Below are positions 55,391 through 64,000 of a stretch of 64,000 nucleotides of DNA, piece after piece. Source of the stretch: Bacillus paramycoides (GTDB lineage Bacteria; Bacillota; Bacilli; Bacillales; Bacillaceae_G); the NCBI RefSeq assembly GCF_001884235.1, contig NZ_MAOI01000123.1:124001-188000 (forward strand), written 5' to 3'. The position numbers and the translations under genes were made by a program. The notes under the pieces were generated by a model, which worked only from the letters and a program-made list of their open reading frames with translations, ran no database searches and was not told the DNA's origin. The first letter of the stretch is position 1. The number at the start of each line of letters is the position of its first letter.

Positions 55391-55549
55391 CCTCTTATAT
55401 ATTTTATAAATAACTTCTATTAAAACTTTACTTGCTTGTACAAATACATGTTTTCCATTTCCATCTTCAACAAATCTATTTGAACAACCACTAATGATCA
55501 TCGTACAACTAATTATGACTATTACTTTAACTCTTTTTATGCAAGTCAT
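55388..55549 (-). CDS. Small lipoprotein, hypothetical
   Basis: 53 codons from ATG 55547-55549 after a GTGGAG site. A basic start (TCIKRVK), hydrophobic core and lipobox IISGC at about 18-22 predict a type II signal peptide; the mature part is only about 32 residues (CSNRFVEDGNGKHVFVQASK and a basic tail). No family is recognised. Confidence 0.65.
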   Translation of the reverse strand: MTCIKRVKVIVIISCTMIISGCSNRFVEDGNGKHVFVQASKVLIEVIYKIYKR

Positions 55550-55611
55550 TTTATGCAACTCCACTGTTGAAAAACTTCATTTAAATTTATCCCATCAAAA
55601 AAGTTTACACG

Positions 55612-55663
55612 AATAATGAAACGTAAAAATATGCAATATTGCATATTTTTACGTTTCATTATT
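55612..55663. repeat. 52-bp perfect palindrome
   Basis: Positions 55612-55637 and 55638-55663 are exact reverse complements with no loop; the centre is ATGCAATATTGCAT. It lies 50 bp upstream of the PH-domain gene. It may be an operator, a recombination substrate or a terminator-like element. Confidence 0.85.
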
Positions 55664-55711
55664 ATATTGTGATTTAATTATTTTAATAACTGGTATACCG
55701 AGGTGATTTAC

Positions 55712-56119
55712 TTGAAATTTAAAGCGAAAAAAAATCCATTTCATATCATTTTAATTTCATTGTTTATAGTTGTTTTTTTTATTTCTCTTTTCTTTCAAAA
55801 TGAGAATTCAATTTTTTTCACACTCATGATGCTCTTAAATATCGTGAATCTCTCTTCTTTCTATTTTTCTCATTACAAAATAACGCAATCTTCTCTTGTT
55901 ATTAAACATGGGTTCATTCTCCGCACTGAAATTCCGTTTGAAGATATACGTCACATTAAATACTCTGGTAAAAAACTTTATTCCGAAAAATGGACAAGGC
56001 AACAATTAGAAATTTATTATAATCTATTCGATTCAGTAACATCATTTGTACCGCAAGAAGAGGAACAATTCATTTCATACTTAAAAGAGAACTGCCCACA
56101 TATGAAAGTAATCGATTAA
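55712..56119 (+). CDS. PH-domain-like membrane protein (YokE/DUF304 type)
   Basis: 135 aa from TTG 55712 (GAGGTGAT site). Two membrane helices (about 10-50) are followed by a small bacterial PH-like domain (IKHGFILRTEIPFEDIRHIKYSG) and FVPQEEEQFISYLKENCP, a pattern typical of bPH_2/DUF304 proteins. No biochemical role is known. Confidence 0.75.
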   Translation: MKFKAKKNPFHIILISLFIVVFFISLFFQNENSIFFTLMMLLNIVNLSSFYFSHYKITQSSLVIKHGFILRTEIPFEDIRHIKYSGKKLYSEKWTRQQLEIYYNLFDSVTSFVPQEEEQFISYLKENCPHMKVID

Positions 56120-56161
56120 TCCCCCACTAATTCATACTATTTACATATTAATCGCTCGCTC

Positions 56162-56192
56162 AGGCTAACTAATTTCTAAGTTAGCCTATTTT
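56162..56192 (+). terminator. Terminator after the PH-domain gene
   Basis: AGGCTAACT / AAGTTAGCCT stem followed by a T-rich tract. Confidence 0.75.
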
Positions 56193-56298
56193 TATTCCAA
56201 AAAGATATCTCTATCTTTCCATCACCAACAAACAATACGAACATACACTATTTCTAAAAAAGTGAACTCTTACTCTAAACGAATGAAAGGTGCTTATC

Positions 56299-57648
56299 AT
56301 GTATGAGTTAAGTTATGAAGGATTAACAGGTGAAATTATTACACGATATGATTATGAATATGAAGACGCTAGACAAGAATGGAATCGTGCTGTTCAAAAA
56401 TTCCCTTTAGCTATTGTTTATTGTTATACAAAATGGGATGTTAGTAATGCAATTATTTGGGCAAGAAAAAATGAAATTGCTATTCGCATTCGGTCTGGCG
56501 GGCACCATTACGAAGGGTATTCTATTGGCAACAACGTCCTTGTAATCGATATAAGTAGAATGAACTGCATCCAGTTTAATCAAGATAAAAATACAATAAA
56601 AATTCAAGGAGGTGCTCAAAATAAACAAGTCTATGACTTTATTTCTTCAAAAGGTTACCCATTTCCAGGAGGAACTTGTCCAACTGTTGGAGTAAGTGGA
56701 TATACGTTAGGCGGCGGTTGGGGCTACTCTAGTAGATATTTCGGCCTTGGCTGCGACAATTTAATTGAGCTAGAATTGATTGACTACAAAGGTAGCGTAA
56801 TTACAGCTAATGAATCTTGCCATAAAGATTTATTTTGGGCTTGCCGCGGCGCTGGTGGCGGAAACTTTGGCATTGTCGTTTCGCTAACTTTTAAGCTCCC
56901 TCCAAAAGTTGATAAAGTTACTTTAGTTGAACTATATTGGCCAAATGCTTCAGTAAACATCCAAAAGGAATTTCTTCATGTATGGCAAAATTGGTTAGTA
57001 GATTTAAATAATAAGATGACTATTGGTGCAAGTATATATAATTCAGCTACAGAAGGACTAGCAATAAATGGACGAGGTTTATTTTACGGGACACCAGAAG
57101 AAGCTAATATCATTTTACAAGATTTACTTCATATAGACGGTGTAACAACAAATTTACAATATATTAGCTTTCTCGAGGCAATGGAAATCGTACAGTCTTC
57201 ATATCCACCCTCTGAACAATCTAAATCTACAGGACGATTCGTGCAGAAACAATATAATGAGGAAGAAATAGAACAAATCATTAGTCTTATTCAAAAAAGA
57301 GCGACCGGCAGTGTTTTTGCAGCGATAAGCCTCTATCCGCTAGGTGGGAAAGTAAAAGAAATAAATAAAGATGAAACTGCTTTTTATTACCGAGATGCCT
57401 ATTATATTATCGGGCTTCAATCTATATGGGAAGATCCAATCTTAAAAAAAGATAATGTACAATGGTTAGAAAAACGATTTGAACATATAGAATCCATAAC
57501 AGAAGGCTCATTTGTCAACTTTCCGTACAGTCGTTTACAAGATTACATGACTGCTTACTACGGAACACATGCAAACAAATTAAGAAAAATAAATAAAAAA
57601 TATGACCCACTAAACGTATTTACCTTCCCCCAAGCAATTAAAAACTGA
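56299..57648 (+). CDS. FAD-linked oxidase of the berberine-bridge-enzyme type
   Basis: 449 aa from ATG 56299 (AAAGGTG site). FAD_binding_4 domain (about 35-175) has RSGGHHYEGYSIG with the FAD-linking His, GGTCPTVGVSGYTLGGGWGY with the second FAD-linking Cys, and GAGGGNFGIVVSLTFKL; the BBE C-terminal element is YYGTHANKLRKINKKYDPLNVF. The His plus Cys imply bicovalent flavin. Bacterial relatives oxidise sugars or secondary metabolites; substrate unknown. No signal peptide is visible. Confidence 0.9.
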   Translation: MYELSYEGLTGEIITRYDYEYEDARQEWNRAVQKFPLAIVYCYTKWDVSNAIIWARKNEIAIRIRSGGHHYEGYSIGNNVLVIDISRMNCIQFNQDKNTIKIQGGAQNKQVYDFISSKGYPFPGGTCPTVGVSGYTLGGGWGYSSRYFGLGCDNLIELELIDYKGSVITANESCHKDLFWACRGAGGGNFGIVVSLTFKLPPKVDKVTLVELYWPNASVNIQKEFLHVWQNWLVDLNNKMTIGASIYNSATEGLAINGRGLFYGTPEEANIILQDLLHIDGVTTNLQYISFLEAMEIVQSSYPPSEQSKSTGRFVQKQYNEEEIEQIISLIQKRATGSVFAAISLYPLGGKVKEINKDETAFYYRDAYYIIGLQSIWEDPILKKDNVQWLEKRFEHIESITEGSFVNFPYSRLQDYMTAYYGTHANKLRKINKKYDPLNVFTFPQAIKN

Positions 57649-57657
57649 AATACAATA

Positions 57658-57695
57658 AAAAATGCCAAGATTCTAAACTAAGAACCTTGGCCTCT
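57658..57695. terminator. Bidirectional terminator
   Basis: GCCAAG-TTCT / AGAA-CTTGGC stem between convergent genes. Confidence 0.8.
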
Positions 57696-57699
57696 TCTA

Positions 57700-59088
57700 T
57701 TATTCTTTCGGAGCAATCATTTTTTTCGGATCTACAATTTCATCAAATTGCTCTTCTGTTAGTAATCCCGATTGCAGTGCTGCTTCTTTTAAAGTTAATC
57801 CATCTTTATGAGCATGCTTTGCAATTTTCGCTGCATTTTCATATCCGATATGTGGGTTTAGCGCTGTTACAAGCATCAATGAACGATTTACATTTTCATT
57901 AATTACTTCTTCATCTGCTTCAATACCAACTGCACATTTGTCATTGAATGAAACAATCGCATCAGCTAATAAATGAGCAGATTGCAAGAAGTTATAAGCA
58001 ATTACTGGTTTAAATACATTTAACTCAAAGTTACCTTGGCTCGCAGCAAATCCGATTGTTGCATCATTCCCCATAACTTGTGCGACAACCATTGTTAACG
58101 CTTCACTTTGCGTTGGATTTACTTTACCTGGCATAATAGAGCTTCCTGGCTCGTTTGCAGGAATAGTAATTTCCCCAAGACCACTACGTGGACCACTTGC
58201 AAGCCAGCGCACATCGTTAGCAATCTTCATTAAATCAGCCGCTAATGCTTTTAATGCTCCATGTGTAAATACAACTTCATCATGACTCGTTAGCGCATGG
58301 AACTTATTTGATGCAGACACAAATTGTTTACCTGTAAATTGACTAATTTCTGCTGCTACCATCTCGCCAAATTTAGGATGCGCATTAATTCCTGTTCCAA
58401 CTGCCGTACCACCAATTGCTAATTCTTTCATATATGTATTGCTATCTGCAATCATACGCTCTGTTTTTTCAAGCATACGGTGCCAACCACTAATTTCTTG
58501 CCCTAACGTTAACGGTGTTGCGTCTTGTAAATGCGTACGACCAATTTTAATAATATGTTCAAATGCAGTTACTTTTTCTGCTAACGTTTCTTTTAATTTC
58601 GTAATAGCTGGTAATACATGATTTTCTACCGCAATTACACACGCTACATGAAGCGCCGTTGGGAATGTATCATTTGAACTTTGGGACATGTTCACATCAT
58701 CATTCGGATGAATATATACGTCAGATCCCTTTTCTTTCAAAATTTGATTTCCACGATTTGCAATTACTTCATTCACATTCATATTCGATTGTGTACCACT
58801 ACCTGTTTGCCAGACTACAAGTGGAAAATGTTCATTCCATTTCCCTACGATAACCTCATCAGCAGCTTCCACAATTGCTTGCGCTTTCTCTTCTGATAAC
58901 TTCCCTAATTTTTGATTACTAAGCGCTGCACTCTTCTTTAAAATCGCAAATGCTTTTACAATTTCAAGCGGCATATGCTCTGTTCCAATTGGAAAATTTT
59001 CCTTACTACGTTGCGTTTGTGCTGCCCATAATTTATCAGCTGGAACTTTCATTTCTCCTAATGTATCTCTTTCAATTCTGTACTCCAT
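57700..59088 (-). CDS. fumC: Fumarate hydratase class II
   Basis: 462 aa, the iron-free fumarase: [60 protein letters not shown] and [15 protein letters not shown] are all present. It hydrates fumarate to malate in the TCA cycle. Size and motifs separate it from the aspartase at 27623. A Fur-like box overlaps its promoter. Confidence 0.96.
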   Translation of the reverse strand: MEYRIERDTLGEMKVPADKLWAAQTQRSKENFPIGTEHMPLEIVKAFAILKKSAALSNQKLGKLSEEKAQAIVEAADEVIVGKWNEHFPLVVWQTGSGTQSNMNVNEVIANRGNQILKEKGSDVYIHPNDDVNMSQSSNDTFPTALHVACVIAVENHVLPAITKLKETLAEKVTAFEHIIKIGRTHLQDATPLTLGQEISGWHRMLEKTERMIADSNTYMKELAIGGTAVGTGINAHPKFGEMVAAEISQFTGKQFVSASNKFHALTSHDEVVFTHGALKALAADLMKIANDVRWLASGPRSGLGEITIPANEPGSSIMPGKVNPTQSEALTMVVAQVMGNDATIGFAASQGNFELNVFKPVIAYNFLQSAHLLADAIVSFNDKCAVGIEADEEVINENVNRSLMLVTALNPHIGYENAAKIAKHAHKDGLTLKEAALQSGLLTEEQFDEIVDPKKMIAPKE

Positions 59089-59123
59089 TTTTTCATCCCC
59101 TTGAAAATAAAATACTTACATTT

Positions 59124-59164
59124 CTTATTTTAACAGACTTTCGTTCAAATGATAAGAATTCTCA
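59124..59164 (-). promoter_or_regulatory. fumC promoter with Fur-like box
   Basis: On the minus strand -35 TTATCA, 17 bp, -10 TAAAAT lies about 40-65 bp before the ATG. Overlapping the -35, TGATAAGAATTCTCA (59150-59164, palindromic) matches the Bacillus Fur core TGATAATNATTATCA at 13 of 15. Confidence 0.55.
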
Positions 59165-59171
59165 TTCATAC

Positions 59172-59211
59172 GTAAAAAAAATACCTTCTGCGATGGCAGA
59201 AGGTATTTTTT
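59172..59211. terminator. Terminator after nhaC
   Basis: AAATACCTTCTGC / GCAGAAGGTATTT stem and T-run at the nhaC stop. Confidence 0.9.
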
Positions 59212-60615
59212 TTACGATACTTGCTTTCCTTTTTCAACGTCATCTACATACCAAATGAACTTGCCTGTATATCCGTAAATAACTGCTAAAATAAGTGAAA
59301 CGAAACTTAGCCACATAAACGGAACGTATGAGAACGTTGCGACACCTAAAATACCAGCCATAAAAATACCATTATCAGACCACGGAACCATACCAGAAGT
59401 TAACGTTCCACCTACTTCTGAATTACGCGCTAATACGCGGCGGTCTATTTTTAATTTATCATAGCTATCTTCCATAATTTTTGGTGTTAAAATAAGTGAT
59501 ACGTACATCGCACAACCAAATATGTTAGCTAAAAACGCAACGATTAAAGTAGACAATGTTACATTACCTGCAGAATTTAATTTCTTCTCAAATTTCGATA
59601 CGATTACTTTTAGAACACCTAGCTTTTCAAGTAATCCACCAAAACCTAAGCCGAAAATAATAACGGCTACTGAACCAAGCATACCATTAATTCCACCACG
59701 GTTTAATAACTTATCCACAAACTCAACACCAGATTGAATTGAGAATCCGTTATATGCTGTTCCAATTGCCTCTCCAAAGTGCATTCCTTGGAAAAGAGTT
59801 GCCCAAATTGCACCAATTAATGCTCCCATAGCAATTGTTGGCATAGATGGTTTCTTCATCGCCAATAGCACAATAACGATTACCGCTGGAACAAGCATCC
59901 ATATTTTAATATCAAATTGCTTTAATAAAGCTTCTTTTAAAAACTCTACTCTATTTAAATCTACATTATCCCCGCCATACATCCATCCAGCAACAGTAAA
60001 CATAATACTGGTAATAATATACGCCGGAACGTCTAATACGAGCATAGCTCGAACGTGAGCAATAACATCTACTTTCGCCATAGAAGCTGCAAGAACTGTA
60101 CTATCAGAAAGTGGTGATAATTTATCCCCGAAATAAGCTCCTGACAGGACTGCACCAGCTACAAGCGGAAGTGGTAATCCAAGCCCTTCACCAATCGCCA
60201 TCATAGCGATACCAGCTGTTCCAACCGTTCCCCATGATGTTCCTGTCGCGATAGACGTAATTGAACAAATAATTAAAGTTGCCAATAAGAATATGCTAGG
60301 GTGAATGAATTCTAATCCATAATAAATTAATGTAGGTACAACCCCACCAGCAATCCACGTTCCAATTAAAGCCCCAACTGCAACTAAAATAAGAATTGCT
60401 TCTAATCCATTAGAAATCCCTTTCGTAATTGCATCTTGCAATTCTTGATAACGAAATCCTAATCTTAATCCAAGCGCAATAACTAAAAACCATGAAATAA
60501 ATAGCGCTAATTGAATTGGGAGATCAAAAATCGTTTGGAAGGAAAAGACGACAGCAAGAAATAGGAATAAAAGAATAATAATTTCTAGCATCGATGGTAA
60601 TCTTACACTTTTCAT
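59212..60615 (-). CDS. nhaC: Na+/H+ antiporter NhaC family
   Basis: 467 aa with about 12 helices and the family signatures GTSWGTVGTAGIAMMAIGEG, GAYFGDKLSPLSDSTVLAA and MVPWSDNG. NhaC exchangers extrude Na+ for H+; some members exchange malate/lactate coupled with Na+ (MleN). The neighbouring fumarase makes a malate role worth considering, but the sequence does not decide. AAGGAGAG precedes the ATG. Confidence 0.9.
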   Translation of the reverse strand: MKSVRLPSMLEIIILLFLFLAVVFSFQTIFDLPIQLALFISWFLVIALGLRLGFRYQELQDAITKGISNGLEAILILVAVGALIGTWIAGGVVPTLIYYGLEFIHPSIFLLATLIICSITSIATGTSWGTVGTAGIAMMAIGEGLGLPLPLVAGAVLSGAYFGDKLSPLSDSTVLAASMAKVDVIAHVRAMLVLDVPAYIITSIMFTVAGWMYGGDNVDLNRVEFLKEALLKQFDIKIWMLVPAVIVIVLLAMKKPSMPTIAMGALIGAIWATLFQGMHFGEAIGTAYNGFSIQSGVEFVDKLLNRGGINGMLGSVAVIIFGLGFGGLLEKLGVLKVIVSKFEKKLNSAGNVTLSTLIVAFLANIFGCAMYVSLILTPKIMEDSYDKLKIDRRVLARNSEVGGTLTSGMVPWSDNGIFMAGILGVATFSYVPFMWLSFVSLILAVIYGYTGKFIWYVDDVEKGKQVS

Positions 60616-60914
60616 TTTTTTCTCTCCTTACAAGTCGATAACATGATGTATGTAGTCTCACGTGTATGTAGTATACAATTAGCGAAGACAAAACAAAATT
60701 TTCATATTATTTCGATTTATTTTTCCAGTATAATATATTCACAACCCTTTCTATTGTAAAAGTAGATGGCTCTTTTCGCAATGAAAAATATAAAAAATGT
60801 TGTATTTTTATTTATTTAGAAAGAATTACCAAATAATAACTTTTTAATTTTACCACAACAAAATTTTTTACTACTGCCTTCAACCTATATGTAGTACTAT
60901 ATTTCCCCATAACA

Positions 60915-60957
60915 AAAAGAGCACGCATCATTTAACAGATGCATGCCCCTCTTTTAT
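60915..60957. terminator. Weak terminator-like hairpin
   Basis: AAAAGAG...GCATC/GATGC...CTCTTTT, interrupted stem. Confidence 0.45.
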
Positions 60958-60976
60958 TTATCATTTCCCGACAGAA

Positions 60977-61133
60977 AGCTCCCACCTCAAGGAATGGGTA
61001 GGACATGGTTCAATGAGTAGGTGGGAGCTGAATGGCGGTTTGGCAAAAGCCTAAAGGTTCTTCTTGGTGAAGAATCAGTATAAGGTACCGGTATCGTAAT
61101 CAGTTCGTGCCTATAGAAAGAAAATGTTGCAGC
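60977..61133. other. Inverted-repeat-rich segment, possible transposon-end remnant or small RNA
   Basis: AGCTCCCACCT (60977-60987) and AGGTGGGAGCT (61019-61029) are perfect 11-bp arms around a 31-nt loop. Further stems follow (GGTTCTTC/GAAGAATC; GGTACCGGTATC). GC content is above the surrounding DNA. IS200/IS605 right ends often look like this, but I see no intact tnpB. The rest of the 60616-61567 gap holds the nhaC promoter and zinc operators; a minus-strand frame near 61130-61270 looks like a gene scrap of unknown origin. Confidence 0.35.
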
Positions 61134-61472
61134 TCCGAGTCATTTTTACATCTACGAAATCTAAATGTCCACTCCACGCAGATTGCGACCAAATAATATG
61201 ACTAAAATTATCAAATTCAAACGATGGTTTATGAGTAATCCAGTTCATCTCATATCTTCTTATACACATATTTTTAACAACCAAATTACTCTTATCTTTA
61301 TTTTTTGGGCATCGCGATTATGATTATATTTCATAAAAATATGCAGAATTTATTCTTTTGAAATTCTATTAAAGACCAATATTCTCGCCTCCATTTAATT
61401 TATTTTTAACTGTATGCTTGTCCACATGCTCCCTACTACAACAACAAAAATTTTATAGTCTATTTCTACCCT

Positions 61473-61493
61473 TAAATCGTAATCATTATGATT
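61473..61493. promoter_or_regulatory. Zur box 1
   Basis: AAATCGTAATCATTATGATTT: one mismatch from the 7-1-7 Zur consensus core. Confidence 0.8.
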
Positions 61494-61527
61494 TGTTGTT
61501 GATTTTTTCTTTCCTATCACTTATCAT

Positions 61528-61548
61528 AAAACGTAATAATTACGATTT
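61528..61548. promoter_or_regulatory. Zur box 2
   Basis: AAAACGTAATAATTACGATTT, 55 bp from box 1 and 20 bp before the COG0523 start; one mismatch in the left arm. Confidence 0.85.
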
Positions 61549-61567
61549 AAAAGAGAGGAATTATTCT

Positions 61568-62755
61568 ATGAAAAAGATACCTATTACTGTACTAAGCGGC
61601 TTTCTAGGAGCTGGAAAGACTACTTTACTGCATCATATTTTGACTAATAAGAACAACTTAAAAGTAGCTGTTATCGTTAATGATATGAGTGAAGTAAATA
61701 TTGACGCTTCTCTTATCAAAAAGGGAGGTTTTTCACGTACGGAGGAAAAATTAGTAGAAATTCAAAATGGTTGTATTTGCTGTACACTACGAGAAGATTT
61801 AATAATAGAGGTGAATCGTCTTGTTGAAAACGGTGATATTGACTATATTGTGATTGAATCCTCTGGTATAAGTGAGCCTATTCCAGTTGCCCAAACGTTT
61901 ACTTATACAGACGAAGTTCTTAACATTGATTTAACGAGAAATTGTCGTCTCGATACGATGGTTACAGTTGTAGATGCCAATAGATTTTGGGATGATTTTG
62001 CAGATGGAGAAAGTTTATTAGACCGCAAACAAGCAATCGATGAAAATGATACTCGGGAAGTTATTGATTTATTAATAGATCAAATTGAGTTTGCGAATGT
62101 CATTATTCTTAATAAGGTAGATCTACTAGAAAAAGAAGATATCATAGAACTTCGTCATTTACTAAAGAAATTAAATCCCGGTGCAAAAATTATTGAGTCT
62201 TCCTTTAGCCAAGTACCATTACAAGAAATTTTAAACACTAATTTATTTAATTATGAAGAAGCCAGTCAATCAGCTGGATGGATTCAAGAGTTAAATAGTG
62301 AACACCATACACCAGAAACGGAAGAATACGGTATCAATTCCTTTGTGTACCGTCGTAAACATCCTTTCCACCCTAAACGCCTTATGAATTGGCTAGAAAA
62401 ATGGCCTTTAGATGTTGTAAGAGCGAAAGGATTTTTCTGGCTCGCATCTCGCAATAATATGATAGGACTTCTATCTCAAGCAGGTTCCTCTATTACAATA
62501 CAAGGTGCTGGTGAATGGATTGCAGCATTACCTGAGGCTGAAAAAAATCAATTGATTACAGAAGAACCAGAAGTGTTGAAAAATTGGGATGACCGATACG
62601 GAGATCGAATAACTGAACTCGTATTTATCGGCATTGACATGAATCGTTCTTTGATTGAACAAGCATTAGATGATTGTCTATTAACAGAAAAAGAAATGAA
62701 ACAAGATTGGAATATATTTGTTGATCCTATTCCAGCTTTTACTTACACTTCATAA
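61568..62755 (+). CDS. yciC: COG0523 GTPase, zinc metallochaperone (ZagA/YciC type)
   Basis: 395 aa from ATG 61568 (GAGAGGAA site). GTPase motif LSGFLGAGKTTLLHHIL, metal-binding GCICCTLR (CxCC), ESSGISEPIP and NKVD; a CobW C-terminal domain follows (about 275-390). Such proteins deliver zinc to client enzymes during zinc starvation. Two Zur boxes upstream match this. Upstream in-frame starts (61418) would read through both boxes and were rejected. Confidence 0.93.
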   Translation: MKKIPITVLSGFLGAGKTTLLHHILTNKNNLKVAVIVNDMSEVNIDASLIKKGGFSRTEEKLVEIQNGCICCTLREDLIIEVNRLVENGDIDYIVIESSGISEPIPVAQTFTYTDEVLNIDLTRNCRLDTMVTVVDANRFWDDFADGESLLDRKQAIDENDTREVIDLLIDQIEFANVIILNKVDLLEKEDIIELRHLLKKLNPGAKIIESSFSQVPLQEILNTNLFNYEEASQSAGWIQELNSEHHTPETEEYGINSFVYRRKHPFHPKRLMNWLEKWPLDVVRAKGFFWLASRNNMIGLLSQAGSSITIQGAGEWIAALPEAEKNQLITEEPEVLKNWDDRYGDRITELVFIGIDMNRSLIEQALDDCLLTEKEMKQDWNIFVDPIPAFTYTS

Positions 62756-62765
62756 CCAAAAATAA

Positions 62766-62795
62766 AAAGGCTTCCGTAGAATGAAGCCTTTTTTC
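62766..62795. terminator. Bidirectional terminator
   Basis: AAAAAGGCTTC / GAAGCCTTTTT stem between convergent genes. Confidence 0.88.
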
Positions 62796-63105
62796 ACTTT
62801 GTAGTACTCTTATTTAACAGACTTACTTTAATAAGAAACACAATTGTGCCTAAAACAACTAATACAGCATATACGGCACCAACTACATCACCTATTTTTT
62901 CTAAGCCAAACGGTAATATTATTGTGGCAACTCCGACTATATAGGAAAACACTCCTGAAAGTTTCGCTAATTTATTTTTATCTCCAATAAACATTTCTTC
63001 TTGATAACCTGCCAACAGAAACAATCTCTTTTTCACGTGTATTTGATATCCTAAAAATATGATAAGTAATCCGACAACTAAACAAATCAAAAACCCTGCT
63101 AACAT
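62794..63105 (-). CDS. DUF3784-like small membrane protein
   Basis: 103 aa with three membrane helices and the LAGYQEEMFIGDKNKLAKLSG loop, a pattern I associate with DUF3784. Function unknown; plasma membrane. The ATG follows a GAGGGTGG site. It stands alone. Confidence 0.75.
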   Translation of the reverse strand: MLAGFLICLVVGLLIIFLGYQIHVKKRLFLLAGYQEEMFIGDKNKLAKLSGVFSYIVGVATIILPFGLEKIGDVVGAVYAVLVVLGTIVFLIKVSLLNKSTTK

Positions 63106-63271
63106 TTCAACACCACCCTCTCAACAAATTTTACCATACACAAAAAGGGATTATCGTTCTTAATAAACAATTTTATTTTTAATTAGAATTTTCATTTTAT
63201 TAATAATCCGTTCTGTGATATATTGCATATTGTATACAATATATATTTTGGAAAGGAGGGCTATAAACCTT

Positions 63272-64000
63272 ATGGATCCAAATCGATTAAAAGGAATTAT
63301 AATGGTCATAATCGGCGCTTGTTTATGGGGTTTATCCGGAACAGCTGCGCAACAACTTTTTCAATATGAAAACGTTTCTACTGAATGGTTAGTTACGATT
63401 CGTTTGCTTATATCCGGTGCTATTTTGCTCATTATGTCATCATTCGGAACGAGAAAAAAAGAGATATTCGGCATTTGGAAACAAAAGTCTGATGCAAATA
63501 AGATGATTTTGTTCGGTCTATTAGGCATGCTTGCTGTACAGTACACGTACTTCGCTTCTATTAAAGAAGGAAATGCTGCCGTTGCAACATTATTACAATA
63601 TTTAGCCCCTATATTTATCACTGTATACTTACTTTTCAGATGGAACGTTCGTCCATCAAAAATTGATTTTATTTCAATTGCCCTCTCATTAGTAGGGACT
63701 TTTCTCTTACTAACAAACGGTTCTGTTCATAACTTAGCTGTTTCTACACCAGCTATCATTTGGGGCATTTTATCTGGACTATCCCTTGCATTTTATAGTT
63801 TGTATTCAAAAGAATTGTTAGAAAAGTGGTCTTCATCCGTTATCGTTGGATGGGGCATGGTCATTGGGGGAATTGGTGTAACGATTTTACACTTTATTTC
63901 CACAAATGAATTCATTTTATTATCAACGACAAAATACGTAAAATTAAATACCCTCCCCCTTATTATATTTGTAGTCATTTTCGGAACACTTATCGCGTTT
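63272..64000 (+). CDS. EamA/DMT-family transporter, 3' end outside the window
   Basis: 243 codons are visible from ATG 63272 (GGAAAGGAGGG site). Eight or so membrane helices; two EamA repeats begin IMVIIGACLWGLSGTAAQQ and WGILSGLSLAFYSLYSKEL. These drug/metabolite transporters export amino acids or other small molecules; the substrate is not readable. The frame is open to the window edge. Confidence 0.9.
   Translation, partial: MDPNRLKGIIMVIIGACLWGLSGTAAQQLFQYENVSTEWLVTIRLLISGAILLIMSSFGTRKKEIFGIWKQKSDANKMILFGLLGMLAVQYTYFASIKEGNAAVATLLQYLAPIFITVYLLFRWNVRPSKIDFISIALSLVGTFLLLTNGSVHNLAVSTPAIIWGILSGLSLAFYSLYSKELLEKWSSSVIVGWGMVIGGIGVTILHFISTNEFILLSTTKYVKLNTLPLIIFVVIFGTLIAF

Noticed and set aside
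60916-61140. Complete IS200/IS605 element with guide RNA
   Set aside because: No tnpA or tnpB frame on either side; only terminal-like repeats are visible.
61418-61567. 50-residue N-terminal extension of the COG0523 protein
   Set aside because: It would translate both Zur boxes; the GTPase domain starts right after ATG 61568.
1-64000. CRISPR arrays, prophage, tRNA or rRNA genes
   Set aside because: No repeat-spacer pattern, phage structural genes, CCA-ending cloverleaf or rRNA motifs were seen on either strand.

Overview
This is a low-GC Gram-positive chromosome segment that looks like the Bacillus cereus group (B. cereus/thuringiensis/anthracis). The reasons are strong GGAGG-type ribosome sites with frequent TTG/GTG starts, an SLH-domain murein hydrolase of BslO type, L-box, T-box and c-di-AMP (ydaO) leaders, Zur, FapR and CcpA-like sites, and a PadR/MFS pair. 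No rRNA, tRNA, CRISPR array, complete insertion sequence or prophage was seen. All family names come from reading the sequence; no database search was possible.

Layout. 1-5.6 kb: the tail of an oligopeptide-binding protein, hflX behind an attenuator-like leader, a candidate 190-nt 6S-like RNA, a frameshifted TIMP-like secreted protein, a FabH-type synthase behind a FapR-like box, an MFS carrier and a YrdB-like protein. 5.9-13.3 kb: a padR-MFS operon behind a 53-bp perfect palindrome, PPK2, a secreted protein, a second MFS carrier and the SLH-glucosaminidase, whose Shine-Dalgarno is separated from its start by a hairpin. 13.4-19.6 kb: an amidase remnant, yndJ with a fused yndG/yndH-like remnant, lysine-riboswitch aspartokinase with an internal beta-subunit start, and T-box asnA. 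19.6-30.4 kb: small proteins, a SWIM/SNF2 helicase, a GlnK/GlnL-like two-component system and a C4-dicarboxylate block (malic enzyme, aspartase, DAACS carrier with a cre-like site).

30.5-42.2 kb: a second pyrH-like gene behind a leader-peptide/terminator arrangement resembling the enterobacterial pyrBI attenuator, a PLD enzyme, a lipase, a two-component/ABC-2 export locus with repeat operators, and a translationally coupled sigma/anti-sigma/membrane-protein operon whose sigma gene seems to start at ATT. 42.2-50.8 kb: DUF445, a dead membrane gene, dsdA with a divergent XRE-cupin regulator, kdpA alone under a c-di-AMP riboswitch, and a BlaI/M56 pair next to a truncated ccdA, a TlpA-like thioredoxin and an Lgt-like protein with matching BlaI-type boxes. 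50.9-64 kb: a peptidase E-like enzyme, MATE, a DUF2087 regulator, a small lipoprotein, a PH-domain protein behind a 52-bp palindrome, a bicovalent flavin oxidase, fumC with a Fur-like box, nhaC, a Zur-controlled COG0523 chaperone, DUF3784 and an EamA transporter cut by the window end.

Two themes stand out. First, RNA-level control is dense: three recognised riboswitch or T-box leaders plus two undescribed-looking attenuators. Second, gene decay is frequent: at least six genes are frameshifted, truncated or fused, and kdpBC are absent. Either the strain is losing accessory envelope and transport functions or some small frameshifts are assembly errors.
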